64,000 nt of DNA. Source: an uncultured Acidimicrobiales bacterium (GTDB taxonomy: Bacteria; Actinomycetota; Acidimicrobiia; Acidimicrobiales; SZUA-35). Of the stretch, positions 33,994 through 42,301 are shown piece after piece. The stretch lies in contig CALAJQ010000003.1 of assembly GCA_937922785.1 (NCBI GenBank), positions 83,948-147,947 on the forward strand, in the 5' to 3' direction. Both the position numbers and the translations under genes were made by a program. The notes under the pieces were generated by a model. The model searched no databases, was not told the DNA's origin, and saw only the letters and a program-made list of their open reading frames with translations. Numbering within the stretch: position 1 is the stretch's first letter; the number at the start of each line of letters is the position of its first letter.

Positions 33994-35700
33994 ATGCGCT
34001 GGTCAAAACTGTTCGTTCCTACACTTCGAGATGCACCTAACGATGCTGTAGCTCCGAGCCACAAGTTGCTGATTCGCGGCGGCTTCATCCGTCAGCTTCA
34101 TGCTGGCCACTACTCAATGTTGCCCATGGGTTGGCGGGTGCACCAAAAGGTTGCCCAGATCGTTCGCGATGAGATAGACGCAATAGGTGGTCAAGAGTTC
34201 CTGCTTCCCACCATGCATCCTGCCGAGATCTGGCAAAAAAGTGGCCGCTGGGACACGATGGGCGAAATCATGTTCCGTCTTGAGGACCGCAAAGGCGCTC
34301 CAAACGCACTGGGCATAACTCACGAAGAGATTTTCTCCACAGTGGCAGCAGAACTGAGCAGCTACAAGCAGTTGCCCCAGCTTTGGTACCACATCCAAAC
34401 CAAGTTCCGTGACGAAGCAAGACCCAAGAGCGGCCTCTTGCGAGTGCGCGAGTTCCACATGAAGGACAGCTATTCGTTTGACGTCGATGCTGATGGGTTA
34501 GACCGACAATTCGAAGCCCACGACCAGGCCTACCAGCGAATATTCGAGCGAATTGGCGTCCCGTCGTTCGGTGTAGAGGCGTCGTCGGGAGCCATGGGCG
34601 GCAATAGCTCAATCGAGTTCATGACACCCTCTATGGCGGGTGAAGACGACGTAGTCCTATGCCCAAATTGTGACTACAAGGCAAACGTCGAGCGCGCCAC
34701 CTCGGCACTGCCGCCTATCAGTGACGATGCTCCTCCCGCCAAGCCCGAAAAATTTGCTACGCCTGGTATTCGAACTATCGCTGCGCTCGAAGAAGCGGGT
34801 GCACCGGCCGATCGCCAGTTGAAGACTCTTGTAATGGTGCTTGACGATGAGATCACCCTTGCGGTTGTCCGCGGAGATCACCAACTGAACCTTCAGAAGT
34901 TGATCGATTCCACTGGTGCTATCCAAGTTCGGCCAGCCGAAGCTAATGAAGCGTTCGCGGCGCTGGGCGCCCACCCTGGAAGCTTAGGGGCGGTTGGGGT
35001 TACCGGCCTGAAGATCATCATGGATGAGTCTTTGCGAGGCCGGACCAACATGACTACCGGCGCCAACGAGGACGACTGGCATTTCCGCGGAGTAGACGTG
35101 GCCACAGACATCGCCGTCGATCAATGGGCTGACCTGCGTGAGGTAGGTGCAGGCGAACCGTGCATCCGGTGCGGATCCATACTTGAGGTAGTCCGGTGCA
35201 TCGAGGTCGGCCACATCTTCAAACTGGGAACCAAATACGCAGAGACCTTTGGTGTCAGGGTCGGCAACGCTGACAATGCGGACGTTCCTGTTCACATGGG
35301 TTCATACGGGATAGGTATTGGCCGCAACATGGCTGCATCTGTTGAAGCCAATCATGATGACAAAGGCATCGTATGGCCAGTAGCCATTGCGCCATTTGAA
35401 GTTGTTGTAATAGCGATGAGGCTGGACGAGGAAACGCTGGGGGCCGCCGAAGCGCTCTACAACGAACTGAAAGCAGCTGGGGTAGACGCTCTGCTTGACG
35501 ATCGCGATGCCCGAGCTGGGGTCAAGTTTGCCGATGCGGAGCTTGTGGGAATTCCGTTCCGACTGACCGTTGGCCCCAAAGGCATCGCTAGCGGCAACTT
35601 CGAATTGCACAACCGCCAGACCGGCGAGACGTCAGAGCTGGCAATCGCAGACTCAGCACAGACTTTGATCGACGCTGTCCGTCAAGCCAAGAGCCAATAA
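33994..35700 (+). CDS. proS: Prolyl-tRNA synthetase, bacterial type
   Basis: Class II synthetase of 568 residues that charges tRNA-Pro. Motif 1 region MRWSKLFVPTLRDAP and RQLHAGHYSMLPMGWRV (about 35-51), motif 2 KFRDEARPKSGLLRVREFHMKDSYSFD (split here: KFRDEARPKSGLLR, then VREFHMKDSYSFD, about 137-163) and motif 3 GSYGIGIGRNMAA (about 434-446) are present. The bacterial insertion (INS) editing domain sits between motifs 2 and 3, and an anticodon-binding domain closes the protein (ALYNELKAAGVDALLDDRD). Housekeeping gene. Confidence 0.97.
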   Translation: MRWSKLFVPTLRDAPNDAVAPSHKLLIRGGFIRQLHAGHYSMLPMGWRVHQKVAQIVRDEIDAIGGQEFLLPTMHPAEIWQKSGRWDTMGEIMFRLEDRKGAPNALGITHEEIFSTVAAELSSYKQLPQLWYHIQTKFRDEARPKSGLLRVREFHMKDSYSFDVDADGLDRQFEAHDQAYQRIFERIGVPSFGVEASSGAMGGNSSIEFMTPSMAGEDDVVLCPNCDYKANVERATSALPPISDDAPPAKPEKFATPGIRTIAALEEAGAPADRQLKTLVMVLDDEITLAVVRGDHQLNLQKLIDSTGAIQVRPAEANEAFAALGAHPGSLGAVGVTGLKIIMDESLRGRTNMTTGANEDDWHFRGVDVATDIAVDQWADLREVGAGEPCIRCGSILEVVRCIEVGHIFKLGTKYAETFGVRVGNADNADVPVHMGSYGIGIGRNMAASVEANHDDKGIVWPVAIAPFEVVVIAMRLDEETLGAAEALYNELKAAGVDALLDDRDARAGVKFADAELVGIPFRLTVGPKGIASGNFELHNRQTGETSELAIADSAQTLIDAVRQAKSQ

Positions 35701-35767
35701 GCAGCATCACTCTTTGGGGTTCACAAAAGAATCACTCGCCCTAGTTTTGGCCAGGGAAAGATGCCCA

Positions 35768-36325
35768 ATGGTGTGGACATACCCCAGGCGATCCGCGAAG
35801 CTGGGCGCCATGAACTTCCTGGCGGGGGCGTCCCTCTTATTTGCCGCGTTTTCCACGATCGGCATCGCCTACTACCGAATATGGCGAAAATCCACTTGGC
35901 GCACAGATCAAGTGGACGCTGTCAGGCGCATCAGTAGGCTTGTTGATCGCCTTGTCCTCATTCTGGATGAGCCAGATTCGGGCCTCACCTATGACGACAT
36001 TGGCGACGTTGCCGCAGACTGGGCCCCGTTGCGGGCCGAGCTTGTGCACAGATACAGCTTCAAGTCATGGATTACCAGTTCTCGCAAGCGTCATACCCTC
36101 GATGACCGTTTCGCCCACGCTTTGTGGACACTCGCCGACAAGCAAATCAGACCCCTAAACCAACATCTCGACACAAGGCCTGACGGGCCCCTGTCTAAGT
36201 CGACTATCAAGACCATTTTTGAGGTGCTCTCGACCGACCTCAACGAAAAGTCCAGCAACGTCGTCAAACTGGCCACAAGAATCCCAGATCCCCAAGACGA
36301 GTCGCAACTAAAACTGTCTTCCTAA
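35768..36325 (+). CDS. Membrane-anchored protein of unknown function, tandem paralog A
   Basis: About 185 residues from ATG 35768, preceded by AGGGAAAG; ATG 35810 is an alternative. One N-terminal transmembrane helix (FLAGASLLFAAFSTIGIAYY) is followed by a cytosolic helical part with WRTDQVDAVRRI, DRLVLILDEPDSGLTYDDIG, DDRFAHALW and IFEVLSTDL. These four blocks recur in the same order in the next gene, so the two are duplicates. No known family is recognised and no catalytic motif is seen. The stop codon lies within a 14-bp tandem duplication. Confidence 0.65.
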   Translation: MVWTYPRRSAKLGAMNFLAGASLLFAAFSTIGIAYYRIWRKSTWRTDQVDAVRRISRLVDRLVLILDEPDSGLTYDDIGDVAADWAPLRAELVHRYSFKSWITSSRKRHTLDDRFAHALWTLADKQIRPLNQHLDTRPDGPLSKSTIKTIFEVLSTDLNEKSSNVVKLATRIPDPQDESQLKLSS

Positions 36326-36336
36326 AACTGTCTTCC
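36309..36336. repeat. 14-bp tandem duplication across a stop codon
   Basis: TAAAACTGTCTTCC is present twice in a row (36309-36322, 36323-36336). The second copy begins with the TAA stop of paralog A. Without the duplication the protein would still end LKLSS, followed by TGA, so the change is neutral for the protein. Confidence 0.8.
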
Positions 36337-36391
36337 TGAGCCAGGCGCCAGCCGCACTGGGCAAAGTAGCTCTTGATAATGGCGGCTCTGG

Positions 36392-36931
36392 ATGTACAGA
36401 GTAAGGCTTGTGTCCACCAAGCTTCTGATTACAACTGGTCTTCTTGGTCTGTCGACGTTCATGCTCTATGTGCGCTGGGCTCGATCCAACTGGCGCGCCG
36501 AACAGATCGTCGCGATCGGGCTAATAGACCGCCTCATACGCAGGGTCATCCTGCTGGCCAACAAACCCGAGTCGGGACTCTCCGCTGCTGAAATTGGCGA
36601 TTTAAAGGGAGACTGGCAAAGGGTCAGTGCGGAACTTAGCTCTCACCATGGTTTCGTCGCATGGATCCGCTCGGGCCGTATGAGCCACGCCATCGAAGAT
36701 CCCTATGCTCGAGCTTTGTCGGTCTTCGCCCGCAAACGGGTCGATCCGCTACACGCTGTTCTGCACAGTCACTCTGACGAAACGCTCCAGCCCTACCTGG
36801 TCGATGAGATATTTGAAGTGCTTTCGGTAAACATCGACGATCTCGTGAGCAAGGGCGCGCGAGTTGTGCAAGTGATCCCGTCAGCTGCTGTTGTGCCGAA
36901 TGGCGCTGTCTTACCAGCCGAGCTGATCTAG
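36392..36931 (+). CDS. Membrane-anchored protein of unknown function, tandem paralog B
   Basis: A 179-residue duplicate of the preceding protein: a transmembrane helix (LLITTGLLGLSTFMLYV), then WRAEQIVAIGLIDRLIRR, NKPESGLSAAEIGDLKGDW, EDPYARALSVFA and IFEVLSVNIDDL. The shared W-R-x-(D/E)-Q, P-(D/E)-SGL and IFEVLS blocks define the pair. Overlapping its end, on the opposite strand, is etfA. Function unknown; anchoring through one N-terminal helix with a cytosolic helical domain is the likely topology. Confidence 0.65.
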   Translation: MYRVRLVSTKLLITTGLLGLSTFMLYVRWARSNWRAEQIVAIGLIDRLIRRVILLANKPESGLSAAEIGDLKGDWQRVSAELSSHHGFVAWIRSGRMSHAIEDPYARALSVFARKRVDPLHAVLHSHSDETLQPYLVDEIFEVLSVNIDDLVSKGARVVQVIPSAAVVPNGAVLPAELI

Positions 36932-37878
36932 GCCTTGCGCTTGCGAACCTCTTCGGTGATAGCTGGGATCATCACGTGAAGATCGGCAATTACGGCCCAA
37001 CCGGCCTTGGTAACCATGTTGGCCTCAGGGTCGGTGTTGATAGCCAAGATGTTCTTCGAACCCATCGCGCCAACCCAATGCTGAGTTGCTCCTGAGATAC
37101 CCGAAGCAATGTAGATCGTGGGGGCGATGCGGGTTCCGGTCTGGCCGACCTGATCTGAGTGGGGCCTCCAGCCGTTGTTGGTAACCGCACGTGAGCAACC
37201 GACTTTGCCGCCGAGTTCGCCTGCAAGTTCTTCAAGCGGAGCAAAACCTTCGGCTGAACCAACCGCACGCCCGCCGCTGATAACAACAGGTGCGGTCGAA
37301 AGCGTGATGCCCTCGTTCATAACAACACGGTCTTTGATGACGGTGCGGTTCAGACCAGCGTCTATCTCGACCTCTAGCTCTTCGATATCCCCGGCCGCTT
37401 CTTCGGTGGTTGCCTCAACAGCGTGAGGGGCAACAGAAACCAACTTGATTTCGGCGTCAAGAGTTGTTTCTTCGTGAAGCGCTCCGCCCCACTGAGAACG
37501 AATCATTTCGCTTGCGTCATCGTTTAGTTCGACACAGTTCGCAACAAACGGCAGATCCATACGGGCACCAATCTGAGCCATAAGTTCATTGCCCCGGTCG
37601 GTCCCAGCAGTCATGACGACCTCAGGGTCAAGCTCCTTTATTGCCTCAACAGCGGCTTGGCCCCACGCTTCTGGGCTGTAGTCGCCCAACTCGTCGCTGG
37701 TCACATGATGTACGGTCTCAGCGCCGTAAGCGCCTAGCTGAGTTGCAGCAGTTTCTGCGCCCTCACCTATTACCACTGCCTCAACGTCACCCTCTAGTTC
37801 GCGAGCAACGGTTAGTGCCTCGAACATGGCTGGTGCCACGTCACCGCGGTCGTGCTCGATGATTACAAGAATGCTCAT
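36928..37878 (-). CDS. etfA: Electron transfer flavoprotein alpha subunit
   Basis: A 316-residue FAD-binding subunit of ETF. The C-terminal FAD domain is complete: GGRAVGSAEGF (about 202-212), SRAVTNNGWRPHSDQVGQTG (about 234-253), IYIASGISGATQHWVGM-like (about 260-275) and NTDPEANM (about 284-291). It accepts electrons from the upstream dimethylglycine-dehydrogenase-like protein and passes them to the quinone pool. Its start overlaps the etfB stop in TAATG, so the two are translated together. Confidence 0.95.
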   Translation of the reverse strand: MSILVIIEHDRGDVAPAMFEALTVARELEGDVEAVVIGEGAETAATQLGAYGAETVHHVTSDELGDYSPEAWGQAAVEAIKELDPEVVMTAGTDRGNELMAQIGARMDLPFVANCVELNDDASEMIRSQWGGALHEETTLDAEIKLVSVAPHAVEATTEEAAGDIEELEVEIDAGLNRTVIKDRVVMNEGITLSTAPVVISGGRAVGSAEGFAPLEELAGELGGKVGCSRAVTNNGWRPHSDQVGQTGTRIAPTIYIASGISGATQHWVGAMGSKNILAINTDPEANMVTKAGWAVIADLHVMIPAITEEVRKRKA

Positions 37879-38651
37879 TACATGACTCCTAGTTCTTCGA
37901 GAAGGTCGACAACAGCCCCAGCTGCTTCGGGACCAGTTCCCAGGATGACGGTTTCGTTCACCGTTTCGGGAGGACTTACTAGCCGCACCATTTTCTGGCT
38001 TCCAGCATCGGAATCAGTTTCGATTGAGTTGAGCTCGGCCTTCTTGGATGCAAGTCGACCCTTCATCGTCGGGTACCGAGGAAGGTTGATCCCTTCCTTA
38101 ACCCCAACACATGCTGGCAGCGGAAGCTCATATACCTCAACGCCTGCGTCGATCTCGCGCCGGGCAATGATGTGACCTTCAGGCGCACCTTCAATCTCTA
38201 GCCCCTTGATGGCGTTGACCATCGGGCGACCAAGAGCATAAGCAACCCGAACACCAACTTGGAAACCACCTGAGTCCGCTGACTCGTTTCCAAAGATGAT
38301 CAAATCAAATTCGCCGTCAGCTGCCTCCATCTGACCAATGGCATCGGCCAACGCCGCAGCGGTTCGCTGCGGGTCATAAGGAGTGCCGTCGGTGGGAACA
38401 AGAACGATCTTATTGACACCGGTCGACGCCGCATAGCGCAGCTGCTCTTCAGCCTCAGGCGGGCCCAGGGTTAACACAGTTACATCACCGCCGTGCTTTT
38501 CAACCAGTTGAACAGCGGCTTCGGTGGCACATTCTTCGTGGGGGGAAACGGCGTGACCGAGGTGCTTATCGTCAACGTGTTGCTCATCAGCTGTGATGTT
38601 TATGCGGGCGCCAGGAGCCGGCACTCGCTTCACTAAGGCAAGAATCCGCAT
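37878..38651 (-). CDS. etfB: Electron transfer flavoprotein beta subunit
   Basis: About 257 residues from ATG 38651 (MRILALVKRVPAP), four bases after the dehydrogenase stop; a longer frame that overlaps that gene is unlikely. It has the AMP-binding pattern DLIIFGNESADSGGFQVGVRVA and the family segment LPACVGVKEGINLPRYPTMKG. It forms the heterodimer with EtfA. The order dehydrogenase-etfB-etfA shows the dehydrogenase is ETF-linked. Confidence 0.95.
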   Translation of the reverse strand: MRILALVKRVPAPGARINITADEQHVDDKHLGHAVSPHEECATEAAVQLVEKHGGDVTVLTLGPPEAEEQLRYAASTGVNKIVLVPTDGTPYDPQRTAAALADAIGQMEAADGEFDLIIFGNESADSGGFQVGVRVAYALGRPMVNAIKGLEIEGAPEGHIIARREIDAGVEVYELPLPACVGVKEGINLPRYPTMKGRLASKKAELNSIETDSDAGSQKMVRLVSPPETVNETVILGTGPEAAGAVVDLLEELGVM

Positions 38652-38655
38652 GAAA

Positions 38656-41178
38656 CTAAGAACCCTTGAGCCGGGTGTTCTCAGGATCGAACGCTGAGCC
38701 TGTTCCAACAACAGTGCATGGGAACAGCTCGTTCATGTACATGACCTTTAGCTGTGTACCCGGGGCGGCATGTTCGGTTGGCAGATAACCAAGAATCAGG
38801 TTCTTGCCAACTGATGGACCATAACCTGCAGTTGTAACCCGGCTTACTCGGCCGTGGCTATCAGTAATGCGTTCTCCGTCAAGAGTAAGGATTGGCTCGT
38901 TGCCACCTTGCATCCAGCGCTTGCGACCTTGACTATCGGTGTTGTCATCAACGGTAAGGGTCACACAATGCACTTCAGGCTCACCGGCTTCGCGGGCTGC
39001 CATGTAAGCAGCCTTGCCGATGAAGTCCGCGGCCTTAACCTTTGGTCGAGCTAGGCCAGCCTCAAGCGGGTTGTACTCAGATTCGAGCTCGGCACCCATC
39101 AGGCGGTAGCCCTTTTCGACCCGACCAGAAACTGCGTAGACGCCCATACCTGTTGGGCGCAGACCGTGGTCCTTGCCGGCTTCCATGATGGCGTCCCACA
39201 GGGCTGGTCCGTTGTCCCAACCGGTGTAGATCTCCCAGCCAGTGTCGCCGACGTAAGAAACGCGGAACATGCTGCAAGCAATGCCAGCGATTTCGAGGTT
39301 GATGACCGACCCGTAAGGAGAGCCTTCGTAGCTAATGTCAGCGTCGGTTAGTTGACCAAGAATTGCTGGAGCGTTCGGTCCCCAAAGACCAAGCGTTGTT
39401 GTTGTTCTGCTGAGGTTAGTGAAGGTCACCGATTCGTCTGCTGGAAGGTACTTCTTTATCCAGTACTCGTCCCGACCGCCGTCAAAGGCGCCGGTGACGA
39501 TGCGAACCGTGTCTTCGCCAGTCTGCATCATGGTGAGGTCGGAATGGAAGCCACCGTCTTCGTTTAGCCACGGGGTGTAGGCAGAGGTGCCGACTCCCTT
39601 GCATACCTTGTTAACAGCCAAGTACTCGGCAAAGTCACAAGCGCCGGGGCCCGACAGTTCGAACACCTGGAAGGCGCTGAGGTCGAACAGGCCAGCGTTC
39701 TCACGCATGTTGAGGTGTTCGCCATTGATGATCGGGCTCCACCAGCGGTTATCCCATTCAACTTCACGCTCTGAAAGTCCGTAGCGCTCAACGAGGTCAG
39801 CGTTAGATGTGTACCACTGGGCTCGTTCCCAAACTCGGGCCTGGAAGAACATTGCGCCAAGTGATTCCTGACGTGAGTAGTAAGGGCTCTTCACGAGACC
39901 ACGTCGACCTTCCCACTGTTCCTGTGGGTGAACGATGCCGTAGGTCTTGATGAAGTGCTCATCAGCTCGGCTCCAGATGTGGTCATCACCACGCTCTTCT
40001 GGATAGAAGCGAGAGATGTCGGCGCCATGAGGATCGATAACGCGTGGGTAGCCGTGTGTCATCCACTCGGCCACAACCTGAGCCATACCGGGGCCTTCCT
40101 TTACCCAAACCGCAGCAGCTGACCAGAGGTTACGTACTTCGGTGGTCTCACCAAGGCAAGGCATTGTGTCAGGAGTAAGTGATAGCAGACCGTTGATGGC
40201 GTACTTGATTTCCGCGTCGCCCAGAAAGTCCATTAGCTCGATGGCAGTTTCCATCTGATCGTCGAAGTCGTCAGGGGTGAACGGCATCTCGGTAGGAGTT
40301 AGAGCTGCTTCTTCGTTTGATGGAATCTCATCGGGATGATGCAGGATTGCGCGGTGGCCGTATGAACCAACTTCCATCGAGCCTGAGCTCTGACGCTCGT
40401 AGCAGAAGGTGTCCATGTCCCGAACGATTGGGTAGCCGATTTCGTTGTTGGTCTCAGCCAAGATGTCCATTGGGCCAACGTCGGCCATCTGGTGAACTGC
40501 AGGAACAAGGGGAATAGTTGCGCCTGCCATGTTGGCGATTCGGTTGGACCAAACACCACAAGCCACGACAACATATTCGGCTTCGATGGTGCCTCGATCA
40601 GTTACTACCGACTTCACCTTCTGCTGACCGTTTGGAGCATCAACAGTTTCAACGTCCATAACTTCGGTGTTGGCGAACACCTGCAGGACACCCTTTTCCA
40701 TGGCTTCGTTGCGGAAGAGCGTGCCGGTGTCGAGCGAGTCAACGACTGAAACGGTCGGGCAGTGGAAACCGCCCATGATGACCTCTTCGTTGATGAATGG
40801 AACAAGTTCCTTGACCTCGGCCGGCGTAAGCAGATAGGCCTCAACACCCCAAGCCTTGGCTGAGGTCATACGACGGTTCAGTTCGTCCATGCGTTCTTGG
40901 GTTCGGGCTACTTCGATTCCACCCGAGTCCACCGAGCGGTCAAGGTCTCGGTACTGGTTGGCGCTTTGCACACCAAGCAGCGCCATTTCCTTGTTGTGAT
41001 CGACCGGGAAGATGAAGTTTGAAGCGTGGCCGGTAGAGCCACCCGGGTTTGGAAGCGGCCCCTTGTCTAACAAGACAATGTCTTCCCACCCAAGGCGGGA
41101 CAAGTGCCCGACCAAACAGCTTCCTACGATGCCAGCGCCGATTACGACGACGTTGGCTTTGGTTGGGAATTCACTCAT
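38656..41178 (-). CDS. Dimethylglycine/sarcosine dehydrogenase-like flavoprotein, paralog 3
   Basis: An 840-residue enzyme with a DAO-type FAD domain (VVVIGAGIVGSCLVGHL, about 10-26) and a GcvT-type C-terminal half (about 450-835). The covalent-flavin region reads GGSTGHASNF (about 46-55), so the His is kept but the context differs from paralogs 1 and 2 (TWHAAG). It is the first gene of an operon with etfB and etfA, and divergent from a FadR-type regulator with operator sites in between. It probably oxidises an N-methylglycine or a related N-methyl amino acid. Confidence 0.9.
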   Translation of the reverse strand: MSEFPTKANVVVIGAGIVGSCLVGHLSRLGWEDIVLLDKGPLPNPGGSTGHASNFIFPVDHNKEMALLGVQSANQYRDLDRSVDSGGIEVARTQERMDELNRRMTSAKAWGVEAYLLTPAEVKELVPFINEEVIMGGFHCPTVSVVDSLDTGTLFRNEAMEKGVLQVFANTEVMDVETVDAPNGQQKVKSVVTDRGTIEAEYVVVACGVWSNRIANMAGATIPLVPAVHQMADVGPMDILAETNNEIGYPIVRDMDTFCYERQSSGSMEVGSYGHRAILHHPDEIPSNEEAALTPTEMPFTPDDFDDQMETAIELMDFLGDAEIKYAINGLLSLTPDTMPCLGETTEVRNLWSAAAVWVKEGPGMAQVVAEWMTHGYPRVIDPHGADISRFYPEERGDDHIWSRADEHFIKTYGIVHPQEQWEGRRGLVKSPYYSRQESLGAMFFQARVWERAQWYTSNADLVERYGLSEREVEWDNRWWSPIINGEHLNMRENAGLFDLSAFQVFELSGPGACDFAEYLAVNKVCKGVGTSAYTPWLNEDGGFHSDLTMMQTGEDTVRIVTGAFDGGRDEYWIKKYLPADESVTFTNLSRTTTTLGLWGPNAPAILGQLTDADISYEGSPYGSVINLEIAGIACSMFRVSYVGDTGWEIYTGWDNGPALWDAIMEAGKDHGLRPTGMGVYAVSGRVEKGYRLMGAELESEYNPLEAGLARPKVKAADFIGKAAYMAAREAGEPEVHCVTLTVDDNTDSQGRKRWMQGGNEPILTLDGERITDSHGRVSRVTTAGYGPSVGKNLILGYLPTEHAAPGTQLKVMYMNELFPCTVVGTGSAFDPENTRLKGS

Positions 41179-41212
41179 TTACTTACCCCGGTTTCTTGAC
41201 TGTGATCGACTT

Positions 41213-41234
41213 GTGATATATCACTGATGTATCA
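41213..41234. promoter_or_regulatory. FadR-type palindromes between paralog 3 and the GntR gene
   Basis: GTGATATATCAC (41213-41224) is a perfect 12-bp palindrome, and TGATGTATCA (41225-41234) follows directly with the same half-sites. TGATATATCA-like sequences are usual for GntR proteins with FCD domains, and one is encoded right beside. The sites overlap the upstream-most possible start (41227) of that gene, which argues for the later start at 41281. Confidence 0.65.
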
Positions 41235-41280
41235 GGATGAATCCTACGGCTCAATTGAGGCCCGTGCAAGCACAACTTTT

Positions 41281-41985
41281 ATGACAATCTCTAACTCCAG
41301 CCCCAACGGCAACTCCAGCCCGAACGGCGAGACCGAATCAAAAAGCGAGCTGGCCTACCAGCAGTTGCGCACAATGATCGTCCAGCTAGACCTAGCGCCC
41401 GGCGACGTCTTGCGCGAAGAGGAGCTTCGGGACCAGCTTGGGGTTGGCCGAACGCCAATTCGGGAGGCATTACAACGACTACAGCGCGAGCATTTTGTAA
41501 CCGTGCTCCCGCGCCGGGGCATGTACGTATCTGGCATTGACGTCTCCGAACTGTCGATGCTGTTTGAGACCCGGGCTGTGCTTGAGCCCTACGCGGCGCG
41601 GTTGGCGGCACTTCGAGGAACCGACCAAGACTGGGCTGCGATGTCAGCTGCGCTGGATCGAACCACTCGTAAAGGCGTTTCCAAGGTTGAGCACCTGGCC
41701 ATCGATCGGACATGTCACGAAATCATGTGGAATGCGTCGGGCAATCGGTTCTTATGGGACACCCTCGACACGCTTTATGCCCAAAGCGACCGCCTTTGGC
41801 ATCTCTATCTGGCCGAAGTAGCAAACATGGAACACGCAGTCGAAGAACACCGGGCGATCTTGGACGCCCTCACCGACGGAGACGCTGAACAAACCGCCTC
41901 GCTTGTGGAAACCCACGTTCAATCCTTCGATGCCCAAGTGCGTGAAGCCGTAACTGCACGCCTGGCCGCCCCGCTCGCCCAATAG
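41281..41985 (+). CDS. GntR-family regulator, FCD/FadR type
   Basis: About 234 residues from ATG 41281; a start at 41227 is possible but falls in the operator. The GntR winged helix covers about 20-90 (AYQQLRTMIVQLDLAPGD, LGVGRTPIREALQRLQRE), followed by an FCD domain with metal or effector ligands around DRTCHEIMWNASGN and EEHRAILDAL. It is divergent from the ETF-linked dehydrogenase operon and probably controls it and itself. It is not closely similar to the GntR protein at 11627. Confidence 0.88.
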   Translation: MTISNSSPNGNSSPNGETESKSELAYQQLRTMIVQLDLAPGDVLREEELRDQLGVGRTPIREALQRLQREHFVTVLPRRGMYVSGIDVSELSMLFETRAVLEPYAARLAALRGTDQDWAAMSAALDRTTRKGVSKVEHLAIDRTCHEIMWNASGNRFLWDTLDTLYAQSDRLWHLYLAEVANMEHAVEEHRAILDALTDGDAEQTASLVETHVQSFDAQVREAVTARLAAPLAQ

Positions 41986-41989
41986 CGAA

Positions 41990-42130
41990 CTGACCTGACT
42001 ACCAGCCACCACTTTCGAACTGACCTAGCTACCAGCCACCACTTTCGAACTGACCTGGGAACCCAGCCGGGTTTGACTGGCTACACCGCCGGTTCGGATT
42101 TTTTGACTGGGTACACCGCCGGAACCTTGG
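41990..42130. repeat. Rearranged third copy of the 102-bp repeat family
   Basis: Two tandem 30-bp units (CTGACCT-ACTACCAGCC type) at 41990-42019 and 42020-42049 are followed by CTGACCTGGGAACCCAGCC and TTTGACTGGCTACACCGCC, matching the order in the copies at 753 and 1879. The unit that is single there is doubled here, and the right tip is degenerate, with a second TGACTGGGTACACCGCC. It starts 4 bases after the GntR stop and ends about 75 bases before the fhs operators. Together with those operators this accounts for the 316-bp gap between the two genes. Confidence 0.8.
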
Positions 42131-42203
42131 AAAGTCACAACAAATCGGTTGGTTTCTGTTGATTCAAGGACGGTTTGGCCCCATGATGGTGTGGTTACGC
42201 GAC

Positions 42204-42236
42204 TTCCGCACTGTGGAACCATTCCACAATGTGGAA
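42204..42236. promoter_or_regulatory. Paired IclR-type operator upstream of fhs
   Basis: TTCCGCACTGTGGAA (42204-42218) and the perfect palindrome TTCCACAATGTGGAA (42222-42236; arms TTCCACA-/-TGTGGAA around one centre base) start 18 bp apart, 66-98 bases before the GTG start of fhs. This is the best conserved of the three pairs in the window. Confidence 0.75.
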
Positions 42237-42301
42237 ACATCGCTGAAGCGATCCTTAATACCGGCACCAATCAATACTCATCATTTACTACGGAGATCAC
42301 T

